DNA of 64,000 nt from Rhodospirillales bacterium. GTDB taxonomy: Bacteria > Pseudomonadota > Alphaproteobacteria > Rhodospirillales > JAPHRK01. The notes below the pieces were generated by a model, which saw only the letters and a list, made by a program, of their open reading frames with translations, was not told where the DNA came from and did not search any database. This document shows, one piece after another, positions 8,872 to 17,616 of this stretch (the stretch's first letter is position 1; every line of letters starts with the position of its first letter). The stretch is from assembly GCA_026196105.1 (NCBI GenBank), contig JAPHRK010000015.1, positions 1 through 64,000 of the forward strand. The letters run 5' to 3'. Both the position numbers and the translations under genes were made by a program.

Positions 8872-9348
8872 TTAACTGTTCGGGTGACTATGGATATGGG
8901 GGACGCTTTGGTCACTATTTTCCGTATGATTATGTTCCCCTATTTTAACATCAGCTGGGACTAGGTTAAGACTCCCGTGGCGCACACCGCGTTGGGAGAT
9001 AACCCCATTAGCAAAACCACGAACTTCCCCAATCCCTCCCCTTAGAATCACGGCTTCCATACAGTTATCGTGGTCTAAATGTACATGTAAGGTAGACAAA
9101 GCAAGATCATGATGATCATGTTGCACCTTGGTCAGACGTTGCGCTAACTCACGTTCTTCGTGGTTGTAAACATACGTCAGACAAGCCACACAATGTGTAG
9201 CCCTATCTCGTTCTACCCGATCTTGTTCTAATTTTTCACGCAGCAAGTCACGGATGGCCTCAGAACGGTTTTCATAACCTTTGCGCTCCATAAATCCGTC
9301 AAATTGGGCAGCTAAATCTTCATCGACCGTAATCGTAATTCTTTGCAA
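8872..9348 (-). CDS. nikR: Nickel-responsive regulator NikR
   Basis: 158 aa ribbon-helix-helix repressor. Residues 1-45 form the DNA-binding domain (QRITITVDEDL strand, then helices with RSEAIRDLL). The ACT-like domain has all four high-affinity nickel ligands with E. coli spacing: His77, His88, His90 and Cys96 in the HVHLDHDNC region, each one residue later than in E. coli NikR. RGVRHG closes the conserved core, followed by a variable histidine-containing tail. It is divergent from a metal ABC importer with about 90 bases between the starts, and a candidate operator lies there. Known NikR represses nickel uptake when nickel is plentiful, so control of this importer is inferred. Confidence 0.93.
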   Translation of the reverse strand: MQRITITVDEDLAAQFDGFMERKGYENRSEAIRDLLREKLEQDRVERDRATHCVACLTYVYNHEERELAQRLTKVQHDHHDLALSTLHVHLDHDNCMEAVILRGGIGEVRGFANGVISQRGVRHGSLNLVPADVKIGEHNHTENSDQSVPHIHSHPNS

Positions 9349-9381
9349 AACTTTTCCCCTTTAACAAACAACCATTGACTG

Positions 9382-9408
9382 GTATGACGAATTATATATT
9401 TATCTTAC
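9382..9408. promoter_or_regulatory. Candidate NikR operator between nikR and the importer
   Basis: GTATGA (9382-9387) and TCTTAC (9403-9408) are separated by 15 bases within an AT-rich stretch in the divergent intergenic region. The E. coli NikR operator is GTATGA-N16-TCATAC, so one half-site is perfect, the other matches five of six, and the spacing is one base shorter. Assignment is by resemblance and position only. Confidence 0.45.
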
Positions 9409-9439
9409 TACAATTTTTTATCCGTGAAAGGGAAATGAT

Positions 9440-10378
9440 TTGATAAAGTTTTTTTTAGGGTTAGGACTTATTTTAGCTGCTTTCCCGACCACACTCTTAG
9501 CCGCCCCTCTAAAAGTCGTCACCACTGTTGCTCCTATAACCGACATGGTCATGCAGGTCAGTGGGGGAAACGTTGAAGTCGTTGGAGTTATTCCTCAAGG
9601 GCGGAACTCTCATACCTTTGAGCCCTCACCTTCTGACGCTAAAATTCTTGTCGCGGCCGACCTTATTATCGTTAATGGGCTGCACCTTGAAACTCCGATC
9701 ATAAATCTAGCAGAAAAAGTTAAAAGAAAGGCTGTTCCCATTGTTAAATTGGGCAATGCTACTTTGCGAAGTTCAGATTGGAAGTATGATTTCAGCTTCC
9801 CAAAGGAAAAAGGGAATCCCAACCCCCATCTTTGGCCCAACGTGTCGCTCGCCCAACGCTATGTGAGTGTGATTGAGAAAGCTTTAAGCAAGCAGCGGCC
9901 TGATTTAGCCTCAACCTTTGAAAAAAATGCCAACAAGTATAAGAAGAAGCTGCACAAACTTGATAATTTGATTTCCAAATGTATGGCAAATATTCCCCCA
10001 AAGAACCGCAAACTGATCACCTACCATGACAGTTTTGCTTATTTTGCCCCTCGGTACGCCATGAAGGTTATTGGCGCTGTGCAACCCGCTGATTTTGCTG
10101 AACCAAGCCCCAAAGATGTCGCTCGGATGATCCTTCAGATTCGCAAAGAACAGGTACCAGCTATTTTTGGCTCTGAGGTTTTTCCAAGTACAGTCTTGGC
10201 CCAAATTGCCAAGGAAACAGGGACTAAATATATTAATAAATTACGCGATGACAGTTTCCCTGGCAAACCAGGAGAGAAAGAACATTCGTACATTGGCATG
10301 ATGTACCTCAACACGGAAACAATCACTGAAGCCTTAGGCGGTGACAAAAAGTGTATGAGAAAATTTAACTATGATTGA
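9440..10378 (+). CDS. Metal ABC transporter substrate-binding protein (ZnuA/TroA family)
   Basis: 312 aa periplasmic metal-binding protein of the cluster 9 (zinc/manganese) type. TTG start at 9440 with a purine-rich ribosome site; signal peptide of about 21 residues ending at LAA-P. Family ligand segments are visible: NSHTFEPSP, NPHLWPN, YHDSFAYFAP and FGSEVFPS. The long histidine-rich loop found in many ZnuA proteins is absent here, while the partner permease has a histidine-rich tail. It overlaps the ATPase gene by 8 bases and is divergent from nikR, so nickel is a reasonable alternative cargo to zinc or manganese. Cargo cannot be decided from sequence. Confidence 0.88.
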   Translation: MIKFFLGLGLILAAFPTTLLAAPLKVVTTVAPITDMVMQVSGGNVEVVGVIPQGRNSHTFEPSPSDAKILVAADLIIVNGLHLETPIINLAEKVKRKAVPIVKLGNATLRSSDWKYDFSFPKEKGNPNPHLWPNVSLAQRYVSVIEKALSKQRPDLASTFEKNANKYKKKLHKLDNLISKCMANIPPKNRKLITYHDSFAYFAPRYAMKVIGAVQPADFAEPSPKDVARMILQIRKEQVPAIFGSEVFPSTVLAQIAKETGTKYINKLRDDSFPGKPGEKEHSYIGMMYLNTETITEALGGDKKCMRKFNYD

Positions 10379-11141
10379 GTTGAGAGACGTCACTGCAGGG
10401 TATCGACTAAACCCTGTCTTTGCACATCTGTCTCTTAAAGCGCACGAAGGCTCTTTCACGGGCATTGTTGGTCCTACAGGCGCTGGTAAAACAACCTTGT
10501 TGCGCGCTATTTTAGGGCTCATCCCAACAACTGCAGGCGAAGTCCTTGTCGGGGGCACTCCCCTCTCACAAACTCGCCCTGGGCTAATCGGCTACGTTCC
10601 TCAAGCCGGAACAACAGATAGTTATTTCCCCACCACAGTAAAACAGATCATCCTTATGGGTCTTGCTGGGGTAAGACGTCTCACTCCATGGGCTAGCCGT
10701 CAAGAAAACACTAAAGCTGAAGAGCTTGCTGAAAAGCTAGGCATAACGCCTTGCCTAAATCACCATATCAGTGACATCTCAGGGGGACAGCAGCAAAGAG
10801 CCTTTCTCGCCCGGGCTCTCATTGCTGATCCTCAAGTGCTCGTTCTGGATGAACCAACAGCAGGGGTCGACCTCAAAACTCAAAACCACATACTTCGTAT
10901 GCTCGCGGAGTTAAACCGTGAGGGGGTGACGGTGATTATGACCACTCACGATCTCAATGCCATAGCGGTTCACCTTCCACGGGTCATGTGTTTCAACAAA
11001 GGGATTAAAGCTGAAGGTGCGCCATCGGAGGTATTTACCGATGACATTCTACGCGAAACTTTCGGCGAAGAGCTAATGGTCCTTAAGCAAGAGCACCGAA
11101 TTTTTATCACCGGGCGCAACCCCATTAAATTTAGGGGTTAA
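10371..11141 (+). CDS. Metal ABC transporter ATP-binding protein
   Basis: 256 aa ATPase that powers the importer at the cytoplasmic face of the inner membrane. Walker A GPTGAGKTT is near residue 35, the signature ISGGQQQR near 138, Walker B VLVLDEPTAG just after, and the switch histidine in MTTHDLN. The layout is that of ZnuC/TroB/MntB-type subunits. Translation is coupled to the binding-protein gene by an 8-base overlap, and the permease begins 5 bases later, so the three genes form one operon. Confidence 0.92.
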   Translation: MIELRDVTAGYRLNPVFAHLSLKAHEGSFTGIVGPTGAGKTTLLRAILGLIPTTAGEVLVGGTPLSQTRPGLIGYVPQAGTTDSYFPTTVKQIILMGLAGVRRLTPWASRQENTKAEELAEKLGITPCLNHHISDISGGQQQRAFLARALIADPQVLVLDEPTAGVDLKTQNHILRMLAELNREGVTVIMTTHDLNAIAVHLPRVMCFNKGIKAEGAPSEVFTDDILRETFGEELMVLKQEHRIFITGRNPIKFRG

Positions 11142-11146
11142 CCGCC

Positions 11147-12127
11147 ATGGATTTCCTCATTGAGCCTCTTCAGTTTGAATTTTTCCGAAATGCCTTATAC
11201 GCCTCTATTATGGTGGGGGCTCTTTGTGGGTTAATGGGGGTTTTTATCGTTCTTCAAGGCATGAGTTATATTGGGCACGGCCTTTCTCATGCTGCCTTTG
11301 GCGGAGCTGTCGTGGGTTATTTGCTCAACATTAATTTCTACGCGGCGGCGGCTATTGCAGCTGTTTTTGCTGCTTTACTGATCCAGCGCATTAACGATGG
11401 AAAACGCGTACGTTCTGATGCGGCAATTGGCACCGTTACAACAGCTTTTTTTGCTATTGGCGTGGCTCTTATTAATTCTCAAGGGAAATTTGAACGTAAT
11501 TTTGAAACCGCACTTTTTGGTAATATTCTCGGCATCACTGATTTCGATTTACTCATCGTTGGTAGTGTCACCCTAATTTGTTTCTTTGCCGTTTTTGCCA
11601 ACTATCGAGGCTTGTTCTTTATGAGTTTTGACCGTGAAGCTGCAAGCGTATTTGGGGTAAGGGTCAGTCGCTTACAATTTCTCATCACCCTCCTCCTCGC
11701 CCTGTGCATTATTGTTTCCATGAATATGGTGGGAGCGACCATGATTGCGGCAGCTCTTGTGGTGCCAGCTGCTTCGGCACGCATGCTTACCAACAGCTAT
11801 AACCGTTTGATCGTTATTTCGCCAATTTTTGGCATGTTTATTAGCTTGGTCGGTTTATTCTTAAGCTACTACTTGGATGCAGCATCTGGCGCGACGATTG
11901 TCTTAACTGGCGCAACGGTCTTCTCTCTTGCTTGGCTATATCGGCTCTATCAAGACCGCTTTATCTCCCATGCTCATATCCATCTACATGATGGTGTTGA
12001 ACATGCCCATCCCCATAGTCATGACGGAGATCATGCCCATGACCATAAAGCTGGTAACCAAGCTCCTGTCCATAGTCACGATGGCATCGTCCACGCCCAC
12101 TCTCATGACCATGATGACAAACCTTAA
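11147..12127 (+). CDS. Metal ABC transporter permease with histidine-rich tail
   Basis: 326 aa inner-membrane permease of the ZnuB/TroC family with about eight membrane segments in residues 10-265, including the conserved GxxLSHAAFGG segment near residue 45. The last 50-odd residues form an unusual cytoplasmic or periplasmic tail with about 17 histidines in HxH and DHxH repeats, likely a metal-binding or storage segment. Such tails are not part of the core family. It is the last gene of the importer operon and its end overlaps the convergent cysteine-rich gene by 4 bases. Nickel, zinc or cobalt binding by the tail is inference. Confidence 0.9.
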   Translation: MDFLIEPLQFEFFRNALYASIMVGALCGLMGVFIVLQGMSYIGHGLSHAAFGGAVVGYLLNINFYAAAAIAAVFAALLIQRINDGKRVRSDAAIGTVTTAFFAIGVALINSQGKFERNFETALFGNILGITDFDLLIVGSVTLICFFAVFANYRGLFFMSFDREAASVFGVRVSRLQFLITLLLALCIIVSMNMVGATMIAAALVVPAASARMLTNSYNRLIVISPIFGMFISLVGLFLSYYLDAASGATIVLTGATVFSLAWLYRLYQDRFISHAHIHLHDGVEHAHPHSHDGDHAHDHKAGNQAPVHSHDGIVHAHSHDHDDKP

Positions 12128-12405
12128 GTCGGCATAAGTTCTATAGCATCATCAATAGATTTCGCATGATCGAGGATTGAGAGAATGTCTTCGCATGAAC
12201 AGAAACAGAGGGTAATCTCTTGATCATTAGCCTCCCCTGTGACTTCCATTTTTTTCTGGCAGGAAGGACAGATCACCTCCAACACAGTTTTGCGTATTGT
12301 TTCACTCCATTCCCCATAGACCTTCTCATCGACATTTGTTGTTCTTGAGATCATGACACACTCTTTCGAGATAAAACTTTCCCCGCAACAAGAACATCTT
12401 GTCAC
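12124..12405 (-). CDS. Small cysteine-rich protein, possible zinc ribbon
   Basis: 93 aa protein of unrecognised family. Cysteines are arranged as CSCC at residues 4-7, one at about 16, CPSC near 46 and CFCSC near 68, which suggests bound zinc or another metal. The rest is acidic and helical towards the C-terminus (ILDHAKSIDDAIEL). The start is GTG at 12405; the AGGA next to it is closer than usual, but later starts would remove the first cysteine group. It is convergent with and overlaps the end of the metal permease by 4 bases. A metal link is suggested only by position and cysteines. Confidence 0.6.
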   Translation of the reverse strand: MTRCSCCGESFISKECVMISRTTNVDEKVYGEWSETIRKTVLEVICPSCQKKMEVTGEANDQEITLCFCSCEDILSILDHAKSIDDAIELMPT

Positions 12406-12557
12406 TCCTATATACGCAACCTACTAGGTTTAGTATTTATATTGATGTGACATTTATCACGTTTAATCTGTAAAAGGGTCTTTTTTTTCAACTTCAGTTG
12501 ACCTTGGCTGTTACACCTGTTTCCTTGCAGGGTGAAAATTGGGAAGGACGATGAGAA

Positions 12558-13442
12558 TTGGATAAAGAACGGCAGTTCGGAACAGGGGATGCCTTTATGC
12601 TTGCCGCTGTTGGAGCATGGGGTGTCAATTTTCCTATTGCCAAAACTGTTCTTGGAGAAATGCAGCCTGAAGTTTTTTCAGCCACACGCTATCTTGCGGC
12701 TTCTTTTTTCATATTTCTTATTTTAATTGTCCGGCGCGAACGTTTCTCCATAAATTTACATGAAGGCATTCAGCTCATTGGTCTTGGTCTTTTAGGAATT
12801 ACGATTTTCCAGGGGTGCTGGTCTTTTGGTTTAGCGATGACCCAGGCATCAAAAGCTTCTGTCCTGATCGCCACAACACCTATTTTCGGCGCTATTTATG
12901 CTGGCTTTACAGGGAAGTGGCCCAGCCCAAAAGCTTGGTTTGGCATTGGCTTGTCCATGGTTGGGGTTGTTCTCCTGGTCAATAACAGCTTCACCCAACT
13001 CAATATTGGTGGTGGTTCTTTGAATGGGGATCTACTTATTCTTCTTGGGGCAATCATTTGGGCAATCTATACTGCGGCTTCTGGCCCTATGATCATGAAA
13101 AGAGGCGTCTTAGTGGTTATGGCCTGGGGTATGTTATTTGGCTCCCTCATCTTAATGATTTTCGCCTACCCCGGCATCATGGCGCAAGATTGGACCGCCA
13201 TCAGCCCTGTCGCCTGGGCTTCATGGTCTTTCTCAACCATAATTGGAGCCGCCTTTGCTTTTGTCTGGTATTATCAAGGGTTTGCCCGGCTCGGCATTAC
13301 TCGAGCTATGGTTTATACCTACTTGATCCCTGTGGTCGCCGTGGTAACTTCAGTAGCTTTTTTTGGAGAAACTCTCAGTTTTATCCAAGTAGGTGGCGCA
13401 ATAATCGTTTTACTTGGTATTAGCCTTAGTCGAGCCAACTAA
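12558..13442 (+). CDS. DMT-superfamily transporter (EamA, two repeats)
   Basis: 294 aa with about ten membrane segments arranged as two EamA repeats (roughly residues 10-140 and 155-290), the layout of drug/metabolite exporters. The N-terminal repeat has GAWGVNFPIAK and the second has the GAIIWAIYTAASG segment. Substrate is not predictable; relatives export amino acids, metabolites or dyes. A TTG start at 12558 is accepted because no ATG or GTG precedes the first membrane segment in frame. The 3' end overlaps the convergent haemerythrin gene by 4 bases. Confidence 0.85.
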   Translation: MDKERQFGTGDAFMLAAVGAWGVNFPIAKTVLGEMQPEVFSATRYLAASFFIFLILIVRRERFSINLHEGIQLIGLGLLGITIFQGCWSFGLAMTQASKASVLIATTPIFGAIYAGFTGKWPSPKAWFGIGLSMVGVVLLVNNSFTQLNIGGGSLNGDLLILLGAIIWAIYTAASGPMIMKRGVLVVMAWGMLFGSLILMIFAYPGIMAQDWTAISPVAWASWSFSTIIGAAFAFVWYYQGFARLGITRAMVYTYLIPVVAVVTSVAFFGETLSFIQVGGAIIVLLGISLSRAN

Positions 13443-13912
13443 GCCCTTTTGATATCGTCTTTATACTTCATATCCGTCACCGTGATATGATGCATAAACA
13501 TCTCAAAAAGGTCGTACTTTAAGCCAAAAATCTTTTTCACATCATGAGATTCAATTGCCGCACAATAGCCTTTGACTTTACGCGTAAAAACGTTGTGTTC
13601 AGCTTTATGAGCGGTCACATAACCATGACCACAGCTTTCCATCATCTCTTCTTCTTGCTTGAAATGGTTTTCGATTAACTGGCTTAAAGCCTCAAGATCA
13701 TAACCAATCTTCTCCCAGTCTTCAGAAGTTGGTGTCCCTTGGCGTAAAGTATCCATCGTGCGCTGAAAGCTGAAGAAAATACTGAGCAACCCCATGTGAG
13801 AATCGTTTAAAACTTCTGCCCCTACATCAGGTAATGCATCGGTTAGTCTTTGACGGAAAGTTGCGATATCTCCGGATTGCATTTCTTCATAAATTGTCAT
13901 GTCGGCGGTCAT
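13439..13912 (-). CDS. Bacteriohaemerythrin-like diiron protein
   Basis: 157 aa four-helix-bundle protein predicted to bind O2 (or NO) at a non-haem diiron centre. Haemerythrin ligands are visible in order: His in NDSHMGLL near residue 39, His in ENHFKQEEEMM with the conserved Glu, His pair in TAHKAEHNVF, and His plus Asp in MHHITVTDMKY. AGGGA precedes the ATG at 13912. It could serve as oxygen carrier, sensor or iron-repair helper; no other domain is fused. A 27-base tandem repeat lies in its upstream region, between it and guaC. Confidence 0.86.
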   Translation of the reverse strand: MTADMTIYEEMQSGDIATFRQRLTDALPDVGAEVLNDSHMGLLSIFFSFQRTMDTLRQGTPTSEDWEKIGYDLEALSQLIENHFKQEEEMMESCGHGYVTAHKAEHNVFTRKVKGYCAAIESHDVKKIFGLKYDLFEMFMHHITVTDMKYKDDIKRA

Positions 13913-13968
13913 TTACATTCCCTTTTTGCGCACTCAAGTTTCCCTTAAATATAATAGGCCCCATACAT

Positions 13969-14022
13969 ATAGTTATTCAACACTACTTTTCACTAATAGT
14001 TATTCAACTCTACTTTTCTCTA
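13969..14022. repeat. 27-base tandem direct repeat between haemerythrin and guaC
   Basis: Two adjacent copies, 13969-13995 and 13996-14022, differ at 2 of 27 positions (both A/T). Each contains ATAGTTATTCAAC. They lie about 60 bases before the haemerythrin start on one side and 90 before guaC on the other, so they could double a regulatory site or be a simple slippage duplication. Confidence 0.85.
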
Positions 14023-14111
14023 ACTTCTCTCCAAATTTTGGGTTTTCTTTTATCAGCCATATACTTCTGTTAAGCTGAATAAAATCTTTGGAACCAAGGG
14101 TAAAAAAAATC

Positions 14112-15230
14112 ATGCGCATCGAAACGGAAGTAAAGCTGGACTATAAAGATGTTTTAATCCGGCCAAAAAGATCGCGTTTAAATTCAAGGTCAAACGTTGA
14201 TGTCTTCAGGGAGTTAAAATTTCCTCACTCAGACCATATTTGGCGCGGTATCCCAATAATTGCAGCTAATATGGATACTGTTGGTACTTTCAAAATGGCC
14301 ACAGCCCTTGCCAGTCACCATATCATGACGGCCCTTCATAAATTTTATGATATTGACGATTATAAAAGCTTTGTGAGTGCCCCAGCGCCCAGCACCACCC
14401 ACCTTGATACATGGGATTCCGTTTTCTTCTCTTTTGGCATAACTGAAACCGATATGGAGAAGCTGGACAAGGTAATGGCGATTGGCGACAAAACCCTAAA
14501 TACAAAGCCCAAATTCCTCTGCCTTGATGTCGCAAATGGCTACAGTGAACCCTTTGCCGATGTGGTCAAAAGAGTTCGTGACAAATATAACAATGTTGTG
14601 ATCATGGCGGGCAATGTGGTCACAGGGGAAATGTCCGAAGAGTTGATCCTTTCTGGCGCTGATATTGTTAAGGTTGGGATTGGTCCAGGTTCAGTTTGCA
14701 CGACCCGGAAAATAACCGGTGTTGGTTATCCTCAACTTTCCGCTGTAATTGAATGTGCTGATGCCGCCCATGGCCTCAAAGGATTGGTTTGTGCCGATGG
14801 TGGCTGCACCGTCCCCGGTGACATCGCCAAAGCCTTTGCCGCCGGAGCTGATTTTGTCATGCTTGGCGGGATGTTGGCAGGACATGATGAAAGTGCTGGA
14901 AAAGTTATTACCCGCCGTTTTGCTACCGAAGAAATTGATGAAGCCGGGAATCCCATCATTGAAGAGCGAAAATTTGTAGAATTCTACGGCATGTCATCTG
15001 ATGCTGCCATGGAAAAACACTACGGTGGTGTAGCAAAATACAGGGCCAGCGAAGGCAAGCGAGTTGAGCTCCCCTATCGCGGTAAAGTAAATGATACGGT
15101 CCTCGAACTCCTCGGCGGCTTACGCTCAACATGCACTTACGTTGGCGCTCACCACCTCAAAGAATTATCTAAGTGCACTACCTTTATTACAGTCAGCCAG
15201 CAGTTAAACGAAGTCTTTGGCAAATCCTAA
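14112..15230 (+). CDS. guaC: GMP reductase
   Basis: Converts GMP to IMP with NADPH, returning guanine nucleotides to the adenine branch. From the ATG at 14112 it has 372 aa; this start matches the usual N-terminus (MRIE...[14 protein letters not shown]), while the open frame extends 8 codons further. The IMPDH/GMPR barrel is complete, with the catalytic Cys196 in [12 protein letters not shown] and the GMP-binding [10 protein letters not shown] segment near 51-60. The C-terminal [10 protein letters not shown] segment distinguishes GuaC from IMP dehydrogenase, as does the lack of CBS domains. The last 75 bases have a decayed second copy at 19054-19126. Confidence 0.95.
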   Translation: MRIETEVKLDYKDVLIRPKRSRLNSRSNVDVFRELKFPHSDHIWRGIPIIAANMDTVGTFKMATALASHHIMTALHKFYDIDDYKSFVSAPAPSTTHLDTWDSVFFSFGITETDMEKLDKVMAIGDKTLNTKPKFLCLDVANGYSEPFADVVKRVRDKYNNVVIMAGNVVTGEMSEELILSGADIVKVGIGPGSVCTTRKITGVGYPQLSAVIECADAAHGLKGLVCADGGCTVPGDIAKAFAAGADFVMLGGMLAGHDESAGKVITRRFATEEIDEAGNPIIEERKFVEFYGMSSDAAMEKHYGGVAKYRASEGKRVELPYRGKVNDTVLELLGGLRSTCTYVGAHHLKELSKCTTFITVSQQLNEVFGKS

Positions 15231-15400
15231 GGTTAACCAATGATTGATGTTTTATTTTAATACACTCATATGGTGAATCAATGAACACAATCAATGGTTT
15301 GTAATGTCAAGTTTTTTACTATCACTTTATTGTTACTAAAAATTACTTACAACTAATTTATATCTACCCCTAGAGTTATATATAAAAGAAAAAAACCTTT

Positions 15401-15426
15401 AGGTTGTGCCCCTAACGGGCACACCT
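15401..15426 (+). promoter_or_regulatory. Leader hairpin before the signalling operon
   Basis: AGGT-TGTGCCC (15401-15411) pairs with GGGCACA-CCT (15417-15426) with one bulged base and a 5-base loop. It ends 22 bases before the ATG of the first kinase gene and just before its ribosome-binding site. It may affect translation or mark an upstream terminator read the other way, where an A-run at 15389-15396 would give a U-run; no gene on that strand ends there. Confidence 0.35.
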
Positions 15427-15447
15427 GATTATTACTCAGGGAAGAAG

Positions 15448-16605
15448 ATGAGCGATTTAATTACAATTCTGCTTATTGAAGATAGTGAAGAATTACGTGA
15501 TGTTGTGCAATTAATACTCACAACAAAGTATAATTATAAAGTACACGTGGCTGACAATGGTCAGGAAGCTTTAAAATTACTAGACAAATTAGATTATCAA
15601 GTAGACCTAATATTACTTGACTACATGATGCCTGAGATAAATGGGATAGATTTATTTCGGCTTCTATTGAAGTCCCCAGGCAAAGATCTTCCTGTTGTAA
15701 TGATTACCAGCTCTGATGCCTTAGAGTTGGTGATTGAGTTTATGAAACTTGGTGGGGCAGACTTTGTCCAAAAACCCGTAATCGATTACGGCATACTAGA
15801 TTTAATTATTCAACGAGCGATAGCTTTCTCAGAAAAGAACAAGAAACTTCTTAAGGCTGAAGCGGCTCTCATAGCTGCCGAAAGTGCTCGTGAATTTATG
15901 GAAAATTTCATTGCCAAAATAAGTCATGAACTCGGCACCCCTTCCCATCATATTTCAAGCGCGCTTACTTTAATCAAAAAAGCCCATGTAGAAAACGACA
16001 ATCAAAAACTCGAAGAATGGATTGCGACAGCTGAAATAAGTAACCAACGCCTCAAACGATTAGTCAAAGATATTTTTGACATCACAGCAATTCAAAAGGG
16101 ACGGTTTTCTATTTATCAAAATAAGGCGAACCTTCGCACATTGATCAAAACAGCGGTTTCAGAAGTCAAAACACAACCAAATGCTTTCACAGGAAAATTC
16201 GAGACAGACAACCAGGATATTATCCTGAACTGCGATCAAGATCGGGTCACTCAAGTTTTGGTCAATCTCCTAAATAATTCAGTTCGGTATGCCCCCGATA
16301 GTGAGAAAATCGACATAAAGCTTAAAAAGGAAGACCAGTCAGTTATTTGCAGCGTCTCAGATTTGGGACCAGGAATTTCAAAAGGCGATAGAGAAAATAT
16401 CTTCAAACCGTTCTTCCAAAATGAAGAGGGTTACAACCATTCCGGTACTCTCGGTTTAGGGTTGACCATATCCAGAGAAATTATTCGTCAACATGGGGGA
16501 ACCCTTTCTGTTGAATCTAATTTACCAAAAGGAACCACCTTTATTTTCACCCTTCCTCTATCACAAGGTGAAACACATGCCCAGCTTACTGAAGAAGGAA
16601 AATAA
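15448..16605 (+). CDS. Response-regulator/histidine-kinase hybrid (REC-HisKA-HATPase)
   Basis: 385 aa cytoplasmic signalling protein from the ATG at 15448, chosen for GGAAG just upstream and the REC domain starting at residue 5. The REC domain (about 5-125) has acidic residues 11-12 and phospho-acceptor Asp58 in LLDYMMP. A HisKA domain follows with His160 in SHELGTPSHH, then a HATPase domain with N-box NLLNNS near 273-278, G1 DLGPGIS and G2 GLGLTIS. It has no membrane segment, so input comes through REC phosphorylation or partners. The next gene begins after one base, and a globin-coupled chemoreceptor ends the operon. Confidence 0.9.
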   Translation: MSDLITILLIEDSEELRDVVQLILTTKYNYKVHVADNGQEALKLLDKLDYQVDLILLDYMMPEINGIDLFRLLLKSPGKDLPVVMITSSDALELVIEFMKLGGADFVQKPVIDYGILDLIIQRAIAFSEKNKKLLKAEAALIAAESAREFMENFIAKISHELGTPSHHISSALTLIKKAHVENDNQKLEEWIATAEISNQRLKRLVKDIFDITAIQKGRFSIYQNKANLRTLIKTAVSEVKTQPNAFTGKFETDNQDIILNCDQDRVTQVLVNLLNNSVRYAPDSEKIDIKLKKEDQSVICSVSDLGPGISKGDRENIFKPFFQNEEGYNHSGTLGLGLTISREIIRQHGGTLSVESNLPKGTTFIFTLPLSQGETHAQLTEEGK

Positions 16606-16606
16606 A

Positions 16607-17599
16607 ATGAATAAGCTTTCAAATAATGTTGTTGTCCTACCGATAAAACAACGGGTTCTAATTGTTGATGATGATCCGATAAATCGTAAAATATGGAACG
16701 ACGTTCTTTCTAAAATGTGTCGCCTTGAGTTCGCGTCAAGTGGGCATGAAGCAATTGATAAATACCCCAATTTCCGCCCTAACCTCATAGTACTAGATCG
16801 TATGATGCCGGGCATGCATGGCGATGATGTCTTAAAAAAAATCCGTTCCCTAGACAAAAACGGAGAAACCAAAGTCATCATGCATTCTATGCTTGAGAAA
16901 ACATCTGATCAGATTGATGGGATGTCTAAAGGCGCCGATCTCTATATTCCGAAATCCACCGATATAGCTGTTGCCGTTACTCAAGTTCAAAGCCTTTTGG
17001 AGATGCAAAAATCATCTCACTCTGGCGCTCTCTTCAAAGTTGCAAGAGAACAGCTGCAAAAGGGGAGTTTTTCTTCAAACTTAGTCGCCACAGGAATCCT
17101 GCGACATGCTTCATTACTAACTGATGAAATTAGGGCACAGAGAGTAGATGTTGCCAGAATTGCTCAAGATGCAATCTCCGAAACTAGAACTGACCATAGC
17201 ACCCCAATTGTTGTCGACAAAGAAATTGGCATCCAAGCTGATACGTTAATCTTAGGAAACAAGGATTTACTTACACAAGCGCTTGGCAATGTACTTACGC
17301 GAGCCTTAGAGGTTACAACAAATAAAGATACCGTGACTGTAAAAATTGAACAACGAAATGATAACGTCATTGTTTCTATTGAAGATTGTGGTCCTCCAAT
17401 ATCTCCATCAGAGCGCAGAGAAATTTTTCATTTTAATTGTGATCTCGAAGACCCACAGGTCAACCTGCCCGTGGCTTGGGAAACCGCTCAACGCCATCAT
17501 GGCGATTTGGTAGCAACAGATGGGGAAAAAGGGATGGTCTTTAGCTTCACCTTCCCTACAGCAGAAAAATTCATCCAAGCAGAATCAATTTCTTTTTAG
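16607..17599 (+). CDS. REC domain fused to a degenerate HATPase (pseudokinase)
   Basis: 330 aa from the ATG at 16607, directly after the previous stop with AAGGAA upstream. The REC domain (about residues 15-130) looks functional, with DDD near 22-24 and the acceptor Asp in VLDRMMPG. The C-terminal part resembles a HATPase (EDCGPPIS as G1-like box), but the N-box reads GNVLTRAL, with Arg in place of the key Asn, the GxGLGL box is missing, and no clear HisKA His-Glu motif is found. It is probably an allosteric or docking partner of the upstream kinase rather than an active kinase; that is inference. Confidence 0.78.
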   Translation: MNKLSNNVVVLPIKQRVLIVDDDPINRKIWNDVLSKMCRLEFASSGHEAIDKYPNFRPNLIVLDRMMPGMHGDDVLKKIRSLDKNGETKVIMHSMLEKTSDQIDGMSKGADLYIPKSTDIAVAVTQVQSLLEMQKSSHSGALFKVAREQLQKGSFSSNLVATGILRHASLLTDEIRAQRVDVARIAQDAISETRTDHSTPIVVDKEIGIQADTLILGNKDLLTQALGNVLTRALEVTTNKDTVTVKIEQRNDNVIVSIEDCGPPISPSERREIFHFNCDLEDPQVNLPVAWETAQRHHGDLVATDGEKGMVFSFTFPTAEKFIQAESISF

Positions 17600-17616
17600 C
17601 CTCGGAGCCAAAAAAA

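Noticed and set aside
11980-12120. Repeat array or CRISPR-like pattern in the permease tail
   Set aside because: The repetition comes from His codons (CAT/CAC) in the coding sequence, not from spaced DNA repeats.
15401-15426. Riboswitch before the signalling operon
   Set aside because: Only one simple hairpin is visible and no known aptamer core (c-di-GMP, purine or SAM) could be recognised.
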